This document shows positions 51,187 through 60,954 of a DNA stretch of 64,000 bases, one piece after another; the stretch's first letter is position 1; each line of letters begins with the position of its first letter. Source of the DNA: Actinoplanes nipponensis (GTDB lineage Bacteria > Actinomycetota > Actinomycetes > Mycobacteriales > Micromonosporaceae); contig NZ_BOMQ01000036.1 of NCBI RefSeq assembly GCF_016862275.1, forward strand, positions 62,001-126,000. Direction: 5' to 3'. The translations under genes were made by a program, and so were the position numbers. The notes below the pieces were generated by a model. It was not told the origin of the DNA, did no database searches, and saw only the letters and a program-made list of their open reading frames with translations.

Positions 51187-54100
51187 TACAGATCCTTGAA
51201 TGCGCCGTGCGTAAGCCCGAGGTCTTCAGAGTTCTGCTTCACAGCTCGAACAGTGTTCTCGTCGAACCCAACTGCTTTCTGTGCATCCACAGTCAGGGTG
51301 ATGTCTAGGACGTCGGGGTTGGCGTTGCGCAGAAGCTCTAGGACCTCTTGAGCGATCGTCTGCAGCTTGGTGGTCATGTCTCCGCCGGGATCGACGATGT
51401 GCCTGAGCGAGTATGTGGCGTTGGCGATGATCTTGCGTGGGGCAGGCGTGGGCGCAGGACCGGGTGTATTTGTAAAGCCGGGACCGGCACCAGGACTAGG
51501 AGTGGGTGCCGGCCCAGGTTCAGGCTCAGGCTTCACCCGCTCACGCTGCCGCTGCGTGATCGCGAGGTCGGGGCGTACGACAAGCGTCTTGTCGTCGAAC
51601 GGTCCGAACTCCGTGTCTTCCAGCGGGACGGCCAACCCGAGGAAGTCGCCCGTCGCCGAGTCGAAACCGGTCGCCAGGGCAACCCCCGCGTCCGCGAAGG
51701 CCGCGTCCAGGAGCGACTCCTCGAGAGCCCTGACGAGGACGGACTTGTCCCGCAGCCGGTGCAGGTACGGGTAGCGACAGAAGTAGGCCCACAATTCGGT
51801 GAAGCTGATGAAACCGCGGGTCCACCGAGCTCGTAGGAAATCTTCGATGTCCAACCTAACGACGCGGTTCGCGATGTAGGAGTGGGCGGCGTCGACTGAG
51901 GCAAGCTTGACGCCGATGCGCTTGGTGAGGTTCTTCTCCTGCCCGTCTGCGCGTACTTGTCCGACGACGAACGGCGCCTGCGGGTCGTCCTGCACTGCGT
52001 GCAGCCCCCAGATCCAGGTATGCGCCAGGCGATCGTCGACCGTTCGGTTCGCGGTCTCCAGCATCGACTGCGCTTGCGCCGCAGCGGACTGGGTCAGGTC
52101 GAGTCGTGCGGTTTCACCGAAGATCGATTTCCAGGCCAGATACGAACGGACCGCCGACTCGAGCGTGCCCCACTGTTTATCGTCCGCGGCGACCGCGACG
52201 ATCGTGTTCACATTCGTGCGTGGGGCATTACCGCGCTGTCGCAGCAAGTCGTGCACCCACTTAGAGGCACTGGATTCCTTGTCCTTGCCGTTGTGTGTGT
52301 ACTGCGGCGGCACCACGACCAGGCGCAGGTAGTCGGCCTCATCAACGTCGGAAGAGGACTCGGGGTGCAGAACCTCGGCGATGACGTCAGTGGAGCCCTT
52401 GAACACCCGGCGGAGCCGGGTCGCTACCTCGCCGTTTACGGCCGGAGTCGACAGCTGCGCCGCACGCTCGGCGGCGAGCCGGTTGAGCGAGGGTTGGGTG
52501 TCATACCAGTAACGTCCATCCTCCGTGTAGTAATGCGAGGACTTCTCCTGGAGCCCGTCCAGCGCCGATCCGATGTTGCCCAGAACATCGCCGGGCATGG
52601 CGATGCCTAGGGCGATGCTCTTGCGGTCCCTGCCCTTGAGCGCAGCGTCAAGCGTAGGCGTAGCTTCGATGAAGATCGCCCGGGCGGTACGGAGAGCGAG
52701 TGACCGGTCCTTCAGCACAGGGCGCTCTGCGTCGACGGTACGGGCGACGGCGTTCTCACCGTCGATCTCGGCCTGGATGATCGCGTCCCATGCGTTGCCG
52801 ACGTATTGCACGATCTCCGACCGTACAGGCTGAGCATCGAGCGGAACGGAGCCCGCCATGATCAACGGTGAAGGATCCTGACGCTGGTAGAGCTGGTGGA
52901 TCACGTGGCTCATGAGACGAAGCACGCCCCGCGTGCGCTGGAACTTCTCCAGCGTCGACCAGTCGGAGTAGAGCCGGTCCAGCAGCTCAGGGTGGATCGG
53001 GTAGGCCGCCTTGATCCTCGACTCGTACTCGAACTCCCCGACCCCTGTGGGGAACTCCTTCTGGTGGTGGCGGTAGTAGTCGGTGAACCGCCGCGCCGCG
53101 GCCGCGATGGACGAGAGCGCCTTCGCGTCCGGTTCCACGAACAATCGGCGGCGGACGATCTCATACGACTCGTCACGTGTCGCGGGCGTCCACTGGTAAG
53201 CCACTCGGCGGATCACGTTGTCCAGGCGCTCCAGGGCGTCGCGGCCGCGCTGGCCGCCCACCTCCAGGTCGCTGGCCTTGCTCGCGTGGGCTTCGCGTCC
53301 CTCACCGGCCCCGGGGCTCTTGCCTTCGCTCGCCGGCACGGAGACGAGCAGCAGGGTACCGGGCACGTTCTCGGCCGCAAGTGTTAGCGCCTGGGCGAAG
53401 GTGAACTGAGTCTCGAACAGGCCCGCGGCCACTCGAAGCGCGTGGGGGCCGTTGTTGTCATAGTCGTCCGGGAGTTGGCGGGCGTATGCGACCCACTCGT
53501 CGATCAGCACGACGGCCGGCCCGAACCTGGCGAACAGGTCGCGCAGGAGGTTCCCGGGATTGGTGCCGGTCCTGTCGGCCTCGGCGACGATCTCGTACCC
53601 CTCCGCGCCACCGAGTTGCCAGGCAAGTTCGCCCCATAAGGTGTTGACCACGGTGCCGTCGGGCTTCTTCGACGGCGTACCCGGCGGGATCTCGTTGCCT
53701 ACAAGTGCGGCCTTGCGCACCGGCCGGCCGAGCACCTCGGCGTGCTCGTCGGCGAACAACTCCTGCACGCCTTGCGGGAACTCGTGCAGCGCTCGACCGG
53801 AAAACAGATGCCACACCGCAAGCATCGAGTGGGTCTTGCCACCGCCGAACGTGGTCTGCAGGTTAATGACCGGATTGGCCGACTTCGACCCGGAGATCCG
53901 GTCCACCGCCCGGCGCAGAAGCTCCTTGAGCCCGTCGGTGAGGTAGGTGCGTCGGAAGAATTCGACCGGATCCTGGTACTCACCGGCGGCGTTCCGCTGT
54001 ACCGCAACCGAGTACAGGTCGGCGGCGAACTCGGCATTGTTGTACCGTCCCGACGCCACGTCCGGGTGCGGCTTGAGCACTTCGCGCCACGCCGGCAGCT

Positions 54101-54602
54101 CCGCATCCGGTGTGCCGGGCAGAGCGATCGCCTCGCGCACCGCCTTGCGCGTCTGCTGCTCGAAGCTTCCGCGCAGGATGTCGAGCCGGGAGGTACGGAC
54201 CGCATCGGCCTCACGCACCGCTCCGATCGCTCGCATCACCCGCTCGATCGTGTCCAGCGCGCGGACCGCGTCGTCGGGGGAAAAGGGCTTGAAGTGCGCG
54301 ACGTCGTTGCGCACGCTGCGCAGCTCGCCCACGAACCCCTGCTCGCCCCTCGACAGGTGGTCGTTGAAGAGATACCCAAGCGAGGACATCGGCTCGGTGA
54401 TGATCCGGAACTGGTCCTGCGGGTCAGTACGCGAGTAGGACTTGCCCTGAACGCCCTTATCTTTATCCTTCGCCGCGAGGAGCACCGTCCAGTCCTTGCC
54501 CGCCGGCACGTACTTCGCAGTGACCTGCTCGATGTACGGATCGAGGACCGCGGACAGCGACTCGAGCGCCGTGCGCACAACCTCGATGTTGCTCTTCGCC
54601 AT
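51186..54602 (-). CDS. Swt1-type HEPN plus DUF499 ATPase defence protein
   Basis: A 1138-residue protein. The N-terminal ~120 residues form a HEPN domain of the Swt1 group, with the RNase-type R-x4-H motif in VRNDVAH (~97-103). The DUF499 ATPase core follows: Walker A LQTTFGGGKTHSMLAVWHLF (~250) and Walker B-like AVVLIDEWVAYARQLPDDYD (~360), then TLLLVSVPASEG. A Pro/Gly-rich linker (~1035-1075) precedes a small C-terminal DNA-binding-like domain. It overlaps the upstream DUF1156 gene by one base (TGATG) and the MORC gene by one base. DUF499 ATPases pair with DUF1156 methyltransferases in other phage-defence loci. Confidence 0.92.
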   Translation of the reverse strand: MAKSNIEVVRTALESLSAVLDPYIEQVTAKYVPAGKDWTVLLAAKDKDKGVQGKSYSRTDPQDQFRIITEPMSSLGYLFNDHLSRGEQGFVGELRSVRNDVAHFKPFSPDDAVRALDTIERVMRAIGAVREADAVRTSRLDILRGSFEQQTRKAVREAIALPGTPDAELPAWREVLKPHPDVASGRYNNAEFAADLYSVAVQRNAAGEYQDPVEFFRRTYLTDGLKELLRRAVDRISGSKSANPVINLQTTFGGGKTHSMLAVWHLFSGRALHEFPQGVQELFADEHAEVLGRPVRKAALVGNEIPPGTPSKKPDGTVVNTLWGELAWQLGGAEGYEIVAEADRTGTNPGNLLRDLFARFGPAVVLIDEWVAYARQLPDDYDNNGPHALRVAAGLFETQFTFAQALTLAAENVPGTLLLVSVPASEGKSPGAGEGREAHASKASDLEVGGQRGRDALERLDNVIRRVAYQWTPATRDESYEIVRRRLFVEPDAKALSSIAAAARRFTDYYRHHQKEFPTGVGEFEYESRIKAAYPIHPELLDRLYSDWSTLEKFQRTRGVLRLMSHVIHQLYQRQDPSPLIMAGSVPLDAQPVRSEIVQYVGNAWDAIIQAEIDGENAVARTVDAERPVLKDRSLALRTARAIFIEATPTLDAALKGRDRKSIALGIAMPGDVLGNIGSALDGLQEKSSHYYTEDGRYWYDTQPSLNRLAAERAAQLSTPAVNGEVATRLRRVFKGSTDVIAEVLHPESSSDVDEADYLRLVVVPPQYTHNGKDKESSASKWVHDLLRQRGNAPRTNVNTIVAVAADDKQWGTLESAVRSYLAWKSIFGETARLDLTQSAAAQAQSMLETANRTVDDRLAHTWIWGLHAVQDDPQAPFVVGQVRADGQEKNLTKRIGVKLASVDAAHSYIANRVVRLDIEDFLRARWTRGFISFTELWAYFCRYPYLHRLRDKSVLVRALEESLLDAAFADAGVALATGFDSATGDFLGLAVPLEDTEFGPFDDKTLVVRPDLAITQRQRERVKPEPEPGPAPTPSPGAGPGFTNTPGPAPTPAPRKIIANATYSLRHIVDPGGDMTTKLQTIAQEVLELLRNANPDVLDITLTVDAQKAVGFDENTVRAVKQNSEDLGLTHGAFKDL

Positions 54603-57442
54603 CAGCCCTCATTCCCGAAGTCGAGCTCGGTCTGCACTTCAGACCGAACCTGCACGCGGCTCGCGGCCTCGGTCAGATCTGTCCACGACCCACCGACGAG
54701 GTTGAAGAGTCGTGCGTCGTCTGTGCGGGAAGTCTTGGTCATTTCGTACAGCCGGTACGCCAACCGCTGCACGGCCTCGACGTCGATCTCGGGTCGCGTG
54801 GCCGCCAGGGACATGAGCCTCGCCGCGGGCTCCAGCCCGCCGTCCTCGGCCGAGAGCACCCGGCCGAGATGGCACATCACCTCCCAGACCGAGATCCGGG
54901 CATCGGTGAGCGGGTTCCACGTCGGCGGCAGGTCCGCTGGCGCTAAAAGCTGCACAATGCCCTCGCCCTGCGTCAGTACGCCCGAATCAGCGACACCGCG
55001 CACCGACGTGTCGTAGGAACGAGCGAGCAGGTCGGCTGCCCCGAACGGACCCCTGCCCCAGCCGTATTGCTCGTACCACTTCAGGCAGAAGCGGGTATCG
55101 GGATCGAGGTCGCCCTCACCCTCGGCGAGCACCTCGTCGAGGGCCTGGTTGATCAGCCGGAGCGCGGCCTTCACGTTCATGTCGCTGCCGTCGTTTTCTA
55201 CAACCCGCGTGAATCGGGAGAACACCGCCATGCCGGGGCCGATCGTGGCTTGCGTGAGGTCCACCGGCGCGACGGAACCCTGACGCAGATTCTCCAGCGC
55301 GTCGGGCAGTTCGCGCCGCATAGCAGCGAGGAATCCCCGCCGAGTCGTCTGACCCGCCGTCTCGTGACGCGGGCGGAGCACGAGGACGATCGACGAGGCC
55401 AGAGCATTCGTGCCTACGGCGATCATTCGACCGCTGCGCTCAGATCGCACTGGCCAGGTGGCGGTGATCGCCCAGCCCTCGCGGATCATTCCCTCCAGGA
55501 TCGTGGCCCAGCCTGTACTGGTGATGCCTTCAGCCTGTAGTTCGGACTGCTTGAACGCGTAGTAGACCGTAACCGGATAGTCCTCGGATGCATGCTTCCG
55601 AGCCCGCGCGAAGACGTGCTCGAATCCGATCTCGAAGAACTTCTCCGCACCGTCGCGACCACCGTGGCGGTATGGGTTGGCGACCAGTTCCTCAGCCTTC
55701 GGAACCAGCATCGAGGCGAAGAGTTCAGGATGGACGTCCCGCAGCGAACGCCGTAGCCAGACGTAAAAGAAGTCGGAGAGGTCCGAATAGCCAATGTTAT
55801 CGTAATACGGCGGATCGGTCGAGACGACAACACCCGTAAAGTCTCGCGTGGCGGCGTCCGCCTGCTCCGCATCGGCACCGACCGTCGGATCCACTCGTTC
55901 GAGAACGGCGACTATCCCAGGGATCGTGTTGCTGAAGTCGCCAGCAGTGCCCGACAGGGGATTCGCCTCGGCGTAGTCCCATACCATGGGAAGCGCCTGC
56001 CGCGCAAATGTTGATCGTGTCGCACCTGTGCCGTGACTCGATCGCCACGAGACCAGTGATGAGTGATCGTCAGCCGTGTTCGACACAGCCATGCCGAGGT
56101 AGGTGGCGACTGCGTCGGCGTACGCCTCGGCGCCGGTGCCTCCGTCGGGGAGACGAACACCCGACGGGAGCCCCGCGGCGACGGCGTCCTTCAGCACCTT
56201 CTCCCGCGCCTCGCCCACGAGATCGCTGAACGTCGTCAGCGCCACCAGCTGCCGATTGGTGAACAGGTCCGAAAACTTCGTCAGGCCGTACTGAGGCGGC
56301 GAAAACCAGCGCGGGTTCTCAGCGACCTTACCGCCGGGCAGACTATCGGGTGCCCGTACGCCAGCGGCGGCGATGTGGTCCGGCGCAGCTGGTACGTAGA
56401 TGCGTCGTCGGTTTCCCTCCGCAACGATAGCGAGCAGCCGGGTCCCGTATCCTTGCGCGAGTGCGCTGCTTCGGATCTCTGCGAGCGGGCTGAACGACTC
56501 GCAAGCGACGCAGGTGGCGCCGCGCGCCGCCGTCATCGTGCCATCATTGTGTGTAGTCGGGCCCTTCTTGGGCTCATGTCCGATCGTAAACTCGACACGG
56601 CGCCCGCTTGGGGCGTTGGAATCGTCGACCACTGTCGCGACGACGTACGCCTCCTTGCCCTTCTTTTTGCTGAGCCACCAGGAGCGGACCAGGGGCATCT
56701 CGATGCCGCAGGCCGGGTTGGGGCAGGTGACGGTGCGAGCCCAAATCCAGGCAATCGTGGTCGCCTTGGTCTTTTTCTTGGTCTTCTCGTCGAGGATGGT
56801 CGCGTCGGGGTAGAGGTCACCGATGTGCTCCTTGGCCTGCTCGCGCATCCAAGCGCCGTAGCGGCGTACGTCCTCGGCCAGGCCTGTTGCGCGCGGCCAC
56901 ACGCCGAGCCTGGTCTCGGCCGCTCCCGGGAAGACCGGCGGCTTGCCGGCGAACTTCGGTGGGATCTCGATGAGCGCCTTGTTGATGAGCACGGCTACCG
57001 GGTTGAGGTCGGAGGCGTGTGCCTCGAGGCCAAGCCGCTGTGCCTCGAGCGGAATGGTGCCGCCGCCGGCGAACGGGTCGAGGATCGCCGGCGGCTTGCC
57101 ACCGGTGGACTTGAGGATCTCCTCGTGCGCCTGGCGCAGCAGGGTCTCGTTGTTGACGTTCTCCCACTTGACCAGTCGCCGGATGATCCCGTGCAGCCGC
57201 TCACGCTCGACCTTTTGTTGCTCCTCAGTCAGCTCGGGGTTCGACGAGGGATCGTCGACGAGCTGCGCGAAGAGCACGGCGCGTGCTGCAGCGAGCGGTC
57301 GGCGCGCCCACCACAGGTGGAGCGTCGAAGGGTGGCCGTGGCGGATCGACTTCTCCCGGGCGGACTCGGCGTTGATGTCCTCCAACGGGATTGACACCTC
57401 GATCAGCTTCTTGCGGATCCGGGCGTCGGGCGTCGTCGTCAT
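54602..57442 (-). CDS. DUF1156 domain DNA adenine methyltransferase, first gene of the defence operon
   Basis: A 946-residue methyltransferase. DUF1156 occupies the N-terminus (HGHPSTLHLWWARRPLAAAR, ~35). The SAM-binding motif I is DPFAGGGTIPLEAQRLGLEA (~120) and the catalytic motif IV is TDPPYYDNIGYSDLSDFFYV (~545, DPPY for N6-adenine or N4-cytosine). A zinc-ribbon insertion with CPNPACG and CVACE lies between (~220-310). The ATG at 57442 follows AGGAGTCAAAACGC; the longer frame to 57490 lacks a ribosome binding site. It probably marks self DNA for the DUF499, MORC and nuclease genes downstream, all coupled by overlaps. Confidence 0.93.
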   Translation of the reverse strand: MTTTPDARIRKKLIEVSIPLEDINAESAREKSIRHGHPSTLHLWWARRPLAAARAVLFAQLVDDPSSNPELTEEQQKVERERLHGIIRRLVKWENVNNETLLRQAHEEILKSTGGKPPAILDPFAGGGTIPLEAQRLGLEAHASDLNPVAVLINKALIEIPPKFAGKPPVFPGAAETRLGVWPRATGLAEDVRRYGAWMREQAKEHIGDLYPDATILDEKTKKKTKATTIAWIWARTVTCPNPACGIEMPLVRSWWLSKKKGKEAYVVATVVDDSNAPSGRRVEFTIGHEPKKGPTTHNDGTMTAARGATCVACESFSPLAEIRSSALAQGYGTRLLAIVAEGNRRRIYVPAAPDHIAAAGVRAPDSLPGGKVAENPRWFSPPQYGLTKFSDLFTNRQLVALTTFSDLVGEAREKVLKDAVAAGLPSGVRLPDGGTGAEAYADAVATYLGMAVSNTADDHSSLVSWRSSHGTGATRSTFARQALPMVWDYAEANPLSGTAGDFSNTIPGIVAVLERVDPTVGADAEQADAATRDFTGVVVSTDPPYYDNIGYSDLSDFFYVWLRRSLRDVHPELFASMLVPKAEELVANPYRHGGRDGAEKFFEIGFEHVFARARKHASEDYPVTVYYAFKQSELQAEGITSTGWATILEGMIREGWAITATWPVRSERSGRMIAVGTNALASSIVLVLRPRHETAGQTTRRGFLAAMRRELPDALENLRQGSVAPVDLTQATIGPGMAVFSRFTRVVENDGSDMNVKAALRLINQALDEVLAEGEGDLDPDTRFCLKWYEQYGWGRGPFGAADLLARSYDTSVRGVADSGVLTQGEGIVQLLAPADLPPTWNPLTDARISVWEVMCHLGRVLSAEDGGLEPAARLMSLAATRPEIDVEAVQRLAYRLYEMTKTSRTDDARLFNLVGGSWTDLTEAASRVQVRSEVQTELDFGNEG

Positions 57443-58277
57443 GCGTTTTGACTCCTGTGGTGGCTCGGCTGCTCTGATGCTAGTTGCCACCTCCGAAGGT
57501 CGCTCGGAGTTGGGCGGTGAGGACGGCGCGCTTTCGTGGAGCCGCGCGGCGCCCGGCTATATGTTGTCCCCGCGCTCCGAGGCCTCCGTTGCGCGCCTCT
57601 TTTGGGCGGGGCCCGTGCAAATCGTGGATCGTCCCTGTCGTCGGACGTGCACGAGTAGTTCGTCCGCGGTCTGAACCAGCCCTTCTTCATTCCAGACGAC
57701 CACTACCGAACCTCGCGTTAATTCAAGTGACACCCCGCAACGAAAAAATTCTCACGGTGGCCCCACTCCCCCCAACTGGGCCATCGGTGCGGTCGATCGT
57801 ATCCATATCAACGCAAACAGCGGTATCCGCACATACGGTTTTCCTACATCGATCATCAGCCCAAGCGAGCCCACGAATGGTGGAATCGCCGCTGGCAAAG
57901 CCGGGTCAGGTCTCGGCGCCTCCGCGGGAGTAGAGAGGGCTTCCTGTCACCGCCGCAGGGAACCCTCCTGCCCGCTGCGACCATCCAACTATCGGACGGT
58001 CGGACGGTCTAGAGCCGCCAGCGGACGGGATCGCTCGACGAGGCTGCAGCAACGTTGCCACTGCTCATGAGCTTTACCTGTGCTCCTACATTCATTCGGG
58101 CCCTAATCTTCTGCTTCGGCAGTGAGGCCGAGTCGGCGTCATGCCCGTGTTCCTGTGATCGCTGTGCGGATGCCGTGTACTGCACCTAACGACATGCACC
58201 ATAAGCGGCATTCCGGGGCAAGCGCCGCGGTAGGCGAATCGGTTGGAGGAGTCGGGCGCTCGGGTCTCGCTGTACGG
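57443..58277. other. 835-bp leader region of the defence operon, no gene recognised
   Basis: Composition is noticeably less GC-rich than the core genome (for example around 57720-57860 and 58060-58200). Frames are short and lack family marks. TAGCAT at 57478-57483 (minus strand) is a possible -10 for the operon. Tandem ACGGTCGGACGGTC-type sequence occurs near 58000. Confidence 0.45.
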
Positions 58278-58688
58278 TCAGGCTCCGAGGTGCTGCCTTC
58301 TGAGCACCAGGCGCCGGTGCCAGTCCAGGTGCTGCTCGGCCGACGTGACAGTGCCAGGACGGGCTTGCACGGAGCTGCCGTGGAGGTAGCACAGCGGCCC
58401 GGGCGGCCGTGGTGCGCGAGGTGTAGCTGGCGGACACCAGGATCCGCACGTCCGGGTCCAGGCCGAGGGCGCCCCCGTCAAACAGCTTGTGGTGCAGGGC
58501 GCACAGCGCCAGCCCGTTGTCCGGCTCGTCCCGACCGTCGAGTGCGAACCAGGGTACGTGTGCGGCGTCGATGCCGACGTCGCGCCGAGGATCTGGCCGT
58601 CAAAGCCGCAGAACGCGCACTGCCGATCCCACGCCTGGATGATCGCCGCCGATTCGCGCACCGCGGGCGGCCGTTGCGCGCCCCGCAA
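58278..58688 (-). pseudogene. HNH endonuclease remnant (McrA-like C-terminal domain)
   Basis: Read with two frame changes it gives ESAAIIQAWDRQCAFCGFDG, then VGIDAAHVPWFALDGRDEPD, then NGLALCALHHKLFDGGALGL, and finally LHGSSV ... HLDWHRRLV. This is the zinc-binding HNH module of the modification-dependent (phosphorothioate or methyl-cytosine reading) McrA-type restriction enzymes of actinomycetes. One base is missing near 58577-58584; a second shift lies near 58395-58415. The N-terminal reader domain is absent, so the gene is dead. Frames in 58689-58980 show nothing recognisable. Confidence 0.75.
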
Positions 58689-58990
58689 GGCTCCGCCGGG
58701 ACGGCCCGGAGGCCCGGTCGGCGCTGGCCGATCGCGGCGACGTGTGCCTCAGGTCGATCACTCGGCCCGGCAGGGTGGCTTGATCTGCTTCGGCGGCCTG
58801 GTCGGCGCGTGGATCGTCTTCCTCGCGGCTATGGCGTTTCCTGCGCGCGCTCCTGAACCACCACGGGTAGGCCGCCACGATGGCCCTGGGGCACTCCGCA
58901 GCGACCGGTGTGGAAGTGCTAGGTGTACTGGCCAGGCACGTTGGTCGAGATCGTGTGACGAATCGGTCTGAGCGCAGATCTTGAATAGAG

Positions 58991-59051
58991 AGGACCTCCT
59001 GTCGTGGAGTGGAGCTGCTGAAGGCGACCACACCACAGACCAGGAGGTCCT
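58991..59051. promoter_or_regulatory. 11-bp inverted repeat overlapping the IS481 gene start
   Basis: AGGACCTCCTG (58991-59001) and CAGGAGGTCCT (59041-59051) are perfect complements. The right arm contains the ribosome binding site of the transposase (GGAGG before the GTG at 59053). It could sequester the start in mRNA, or be part of the element's end. Confidence 0.5.
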
Positions 59052-59052
59052 C

Positions 59053-59887
59053 GTGTCACACGCTAACGCAGCGCTGACCCCACGCGCGCGGCTGCGTCTG
59101 GCCCGGCTGATCGTCGAGCAGGGCTGGCCGATCGCGCGCGCCGCGCAACGCTATGACGTGGCCTGGCCGACCGCGAAACGCTGGGCGCAGCGTTACCGTG
59201 AACTCGGCGCGGCCGGTATGCGCGACCGTTCGTCTCGGCCGGCGTCACAGCCGAACCGCACTCCGCAGCCGGCGGTCCGCAAGATCGTGCACCTGCGCTT
59301 GAAGCACCGTCTGGGTTCGGTCGAAACTCGGCAACATCCCCGACGGCGGCGGCTGGCGCTACCTCGGCCGCGCCCAAGGCAAAAAGAACCGGAACACCAC
59401 CGCTGACGCCCGGCGCAACAAGTACCGCCAACCCGTGCCGGGCACCGCGTTCGTCCACACCGTCATCGACGACCACTCCCGCGTGGCTTACGCCGAAATC
59501 CACGACGACGAGACCGCCGCCACCGCGGTCACCGTACTGCGCAACGCCGTCGCCTGGTTCGCCGAGCGTGGTGTCAGCACCCAACGCGTGCTGTCCGACA
59601 ACGGCAGCTGCTACCGCAGCCACGCCTGGCGCGATGCCTGCACCCAACTCGGTATCACCGCGAAAAAGACCCGCGCCTACCGGCCGCAGACCAACGGCAA
59701 GATCGAGCGCTTCCACCGCACCATGACCCAAGGCCGGGCCTTCAAAAAGATGTACTCCAGCGAGTCAGCCCGCCGCAGAGCACTACCAGCCTGGCTGCAC
59801 GAATACAACCATCACAGACCACACACCGCCATCGGCAAGCAGCCACCCATCACCCGCTTAACCAACCTGCCTGGGCAGTACACCTAG
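59053..59887 (+). mobile_element. IS481-family transposase, inactivated by an internal deletion and frameshift
   Basis: The N-terminal part (GTG 59053) is the IS481 helix-turn-helix: LTPRARLRLARLIVEQGWPI, then AAQRYDVAWPTAKRWAQRY and GMRDRSSRP. The C-terminal DDE (rve) part reads FVHTVIDDHSRVAYAEIHDD, VLSDNGSCYRSHAWRDACTQ, then TNGKIERFHRTMTQ, so D, D and E are present. Between them, at about 59315-59325, VHLRLKHRLGSV jumps directly to KLGNIPDGGGWRYLGRAQGK in another frame. The segment normally linking the two halves, with the first catalytic region, is missing by comparison with the family (roughly 50 codons). Confidence 0.85.
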
Positions 59888-59967
59888 GCCGGCGTACGAC
59901 GTCCTCGTACGCCGACATGCCTTGCGGTTGACGTTGTTGCTGGCCTGGTGTAGTTGACACTGGTCGG

Positions 59968-60640
59968 GTGCAGTTGCTGATCGCGCGAAACCCGGATCCG
60001 GAGTCCCGGCTGCCCTACCTGTTGCGGGTTCCGCTCGGCGCCGGGCTGGTGTTCCGGACCGCGGGGACCTGGCCGCGGACCAACGCGTTGTACTGCTACC
60101 TGGTGCCCGAAAGCGAGTGGCCCGCAGCGCCGGAGATCGTCGAGCAGGTGCCGGTGCGCTCGTGTGTGCGCCGGGGCGCGGCCATCGACCTGGTGCTGGA
60201 CCGGGGCCGGGAGAATAGGTCGCAGTTGGTGTTCACCACCGCCCGCGGCTGCGAGGCGGTGTTCTGGCAGTCGGCGCGGACGCGGAAGCAGGCGCGGCCG
60301 AACGTGCGGACACCGACCGCGCGGGCGGCCGGCATCGCCGAGCTGGAGATCGTGGTCGACTCCCACGAGCAGTACCCGTACCGGTTCGCGGGCCAGCAGG
60401 TCCGTACCGTCCGTCGGGCTCTGCCGTGCGGCGACTACGGCCTGACCCTGGGTGGGCGGCTGGTCGCGGCGGTCGAGCGCAAGTCGATGGTGGATCTGGT
60501 GGCCAGTCTGACCGGCGGCAAGCTGCGGTACGCGCTGGCCGACCTGGCGGCGTTGCCCCGCGCCGCGCTGGTGGTGGAGGACCGCTACTCGCAGATCTTC
60601 GCCCAGCAGCGGGTCCGCCCCGCGGTGGTGGCCGACGGCC
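59968..60640 (+). pseudogene. ERCC4-domain nuclease, C-terminally truncated
   Basis: The GTG at 59968 begins a protein whose second half is an ERCC4 (XPF-like) nuclease: EIVVDSHEQYPYRFAGQQV, LPCGDYGLTLGGRLVAAVER, KSMVDLVASLTGGKLRYALA and VVEDRYSQIF. The D...ERK-type catalytic set is seen as ...D (VDSHE), GDYG and ERK. After VVADGLA (~60640) homology stops and the frame continues to 60792 only by reading the opposite strand of another gene. Such nucleases are common on actinomycete integrative elements and plasmids. Confidence 0.75.
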
Positions 60641-60954
60641 TGGCGCCGTTCCGCGCGGGCGTGGTCGCGGCGTGGGGGCCGTTCGTCGCGGGCTGCGGCG
60701 ACGACCTCGGCGCCGAGTTGGTCGATGACCCAGTGGTACGGGTAGGAGCCGCCGTCGGCGCGCTGGGGCCAGAACCGGGCGACCAGCCGTAGTTGGTACA
60801 GGGTGCGCAGGCGGCGCTGGCAGAAGTCGAGGGACGGGAACAGGGCGTGGGCGAGTTGGAAGGTGGTCAGGACGCCGTGGTCGTAGAACCAGCCGAGAAG
60901 GATCCGGTCGCGGGCGGTGAGCTGGGACTGCACGCGCAGGACGGGATCATCCAT
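60625..60954 (-). pseudogene. Replication-relaxation family protein, N-terminal fragment
   Basis: The ATG at 60954 follows GGGAGGACGCC. The fragment starts MDDPVLRVQSQLTARDRILL and continues WFYDHGVLTTFQLAHALFPS, then RRLRTLYQLRLVARFWPQRA, then YHWVIDQLGAEVVAAARDER. This is the winged-helix N-terminus of actinobacterial replication-relaxation proteins found on integrative elements and plasmids. Past ~60630 it enters the ERCC4 gene in reverse, so the C-terminal two thirds are gone. Head-on truncation of both genes at one point marks a recombination junction. Confidence 0.75.
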
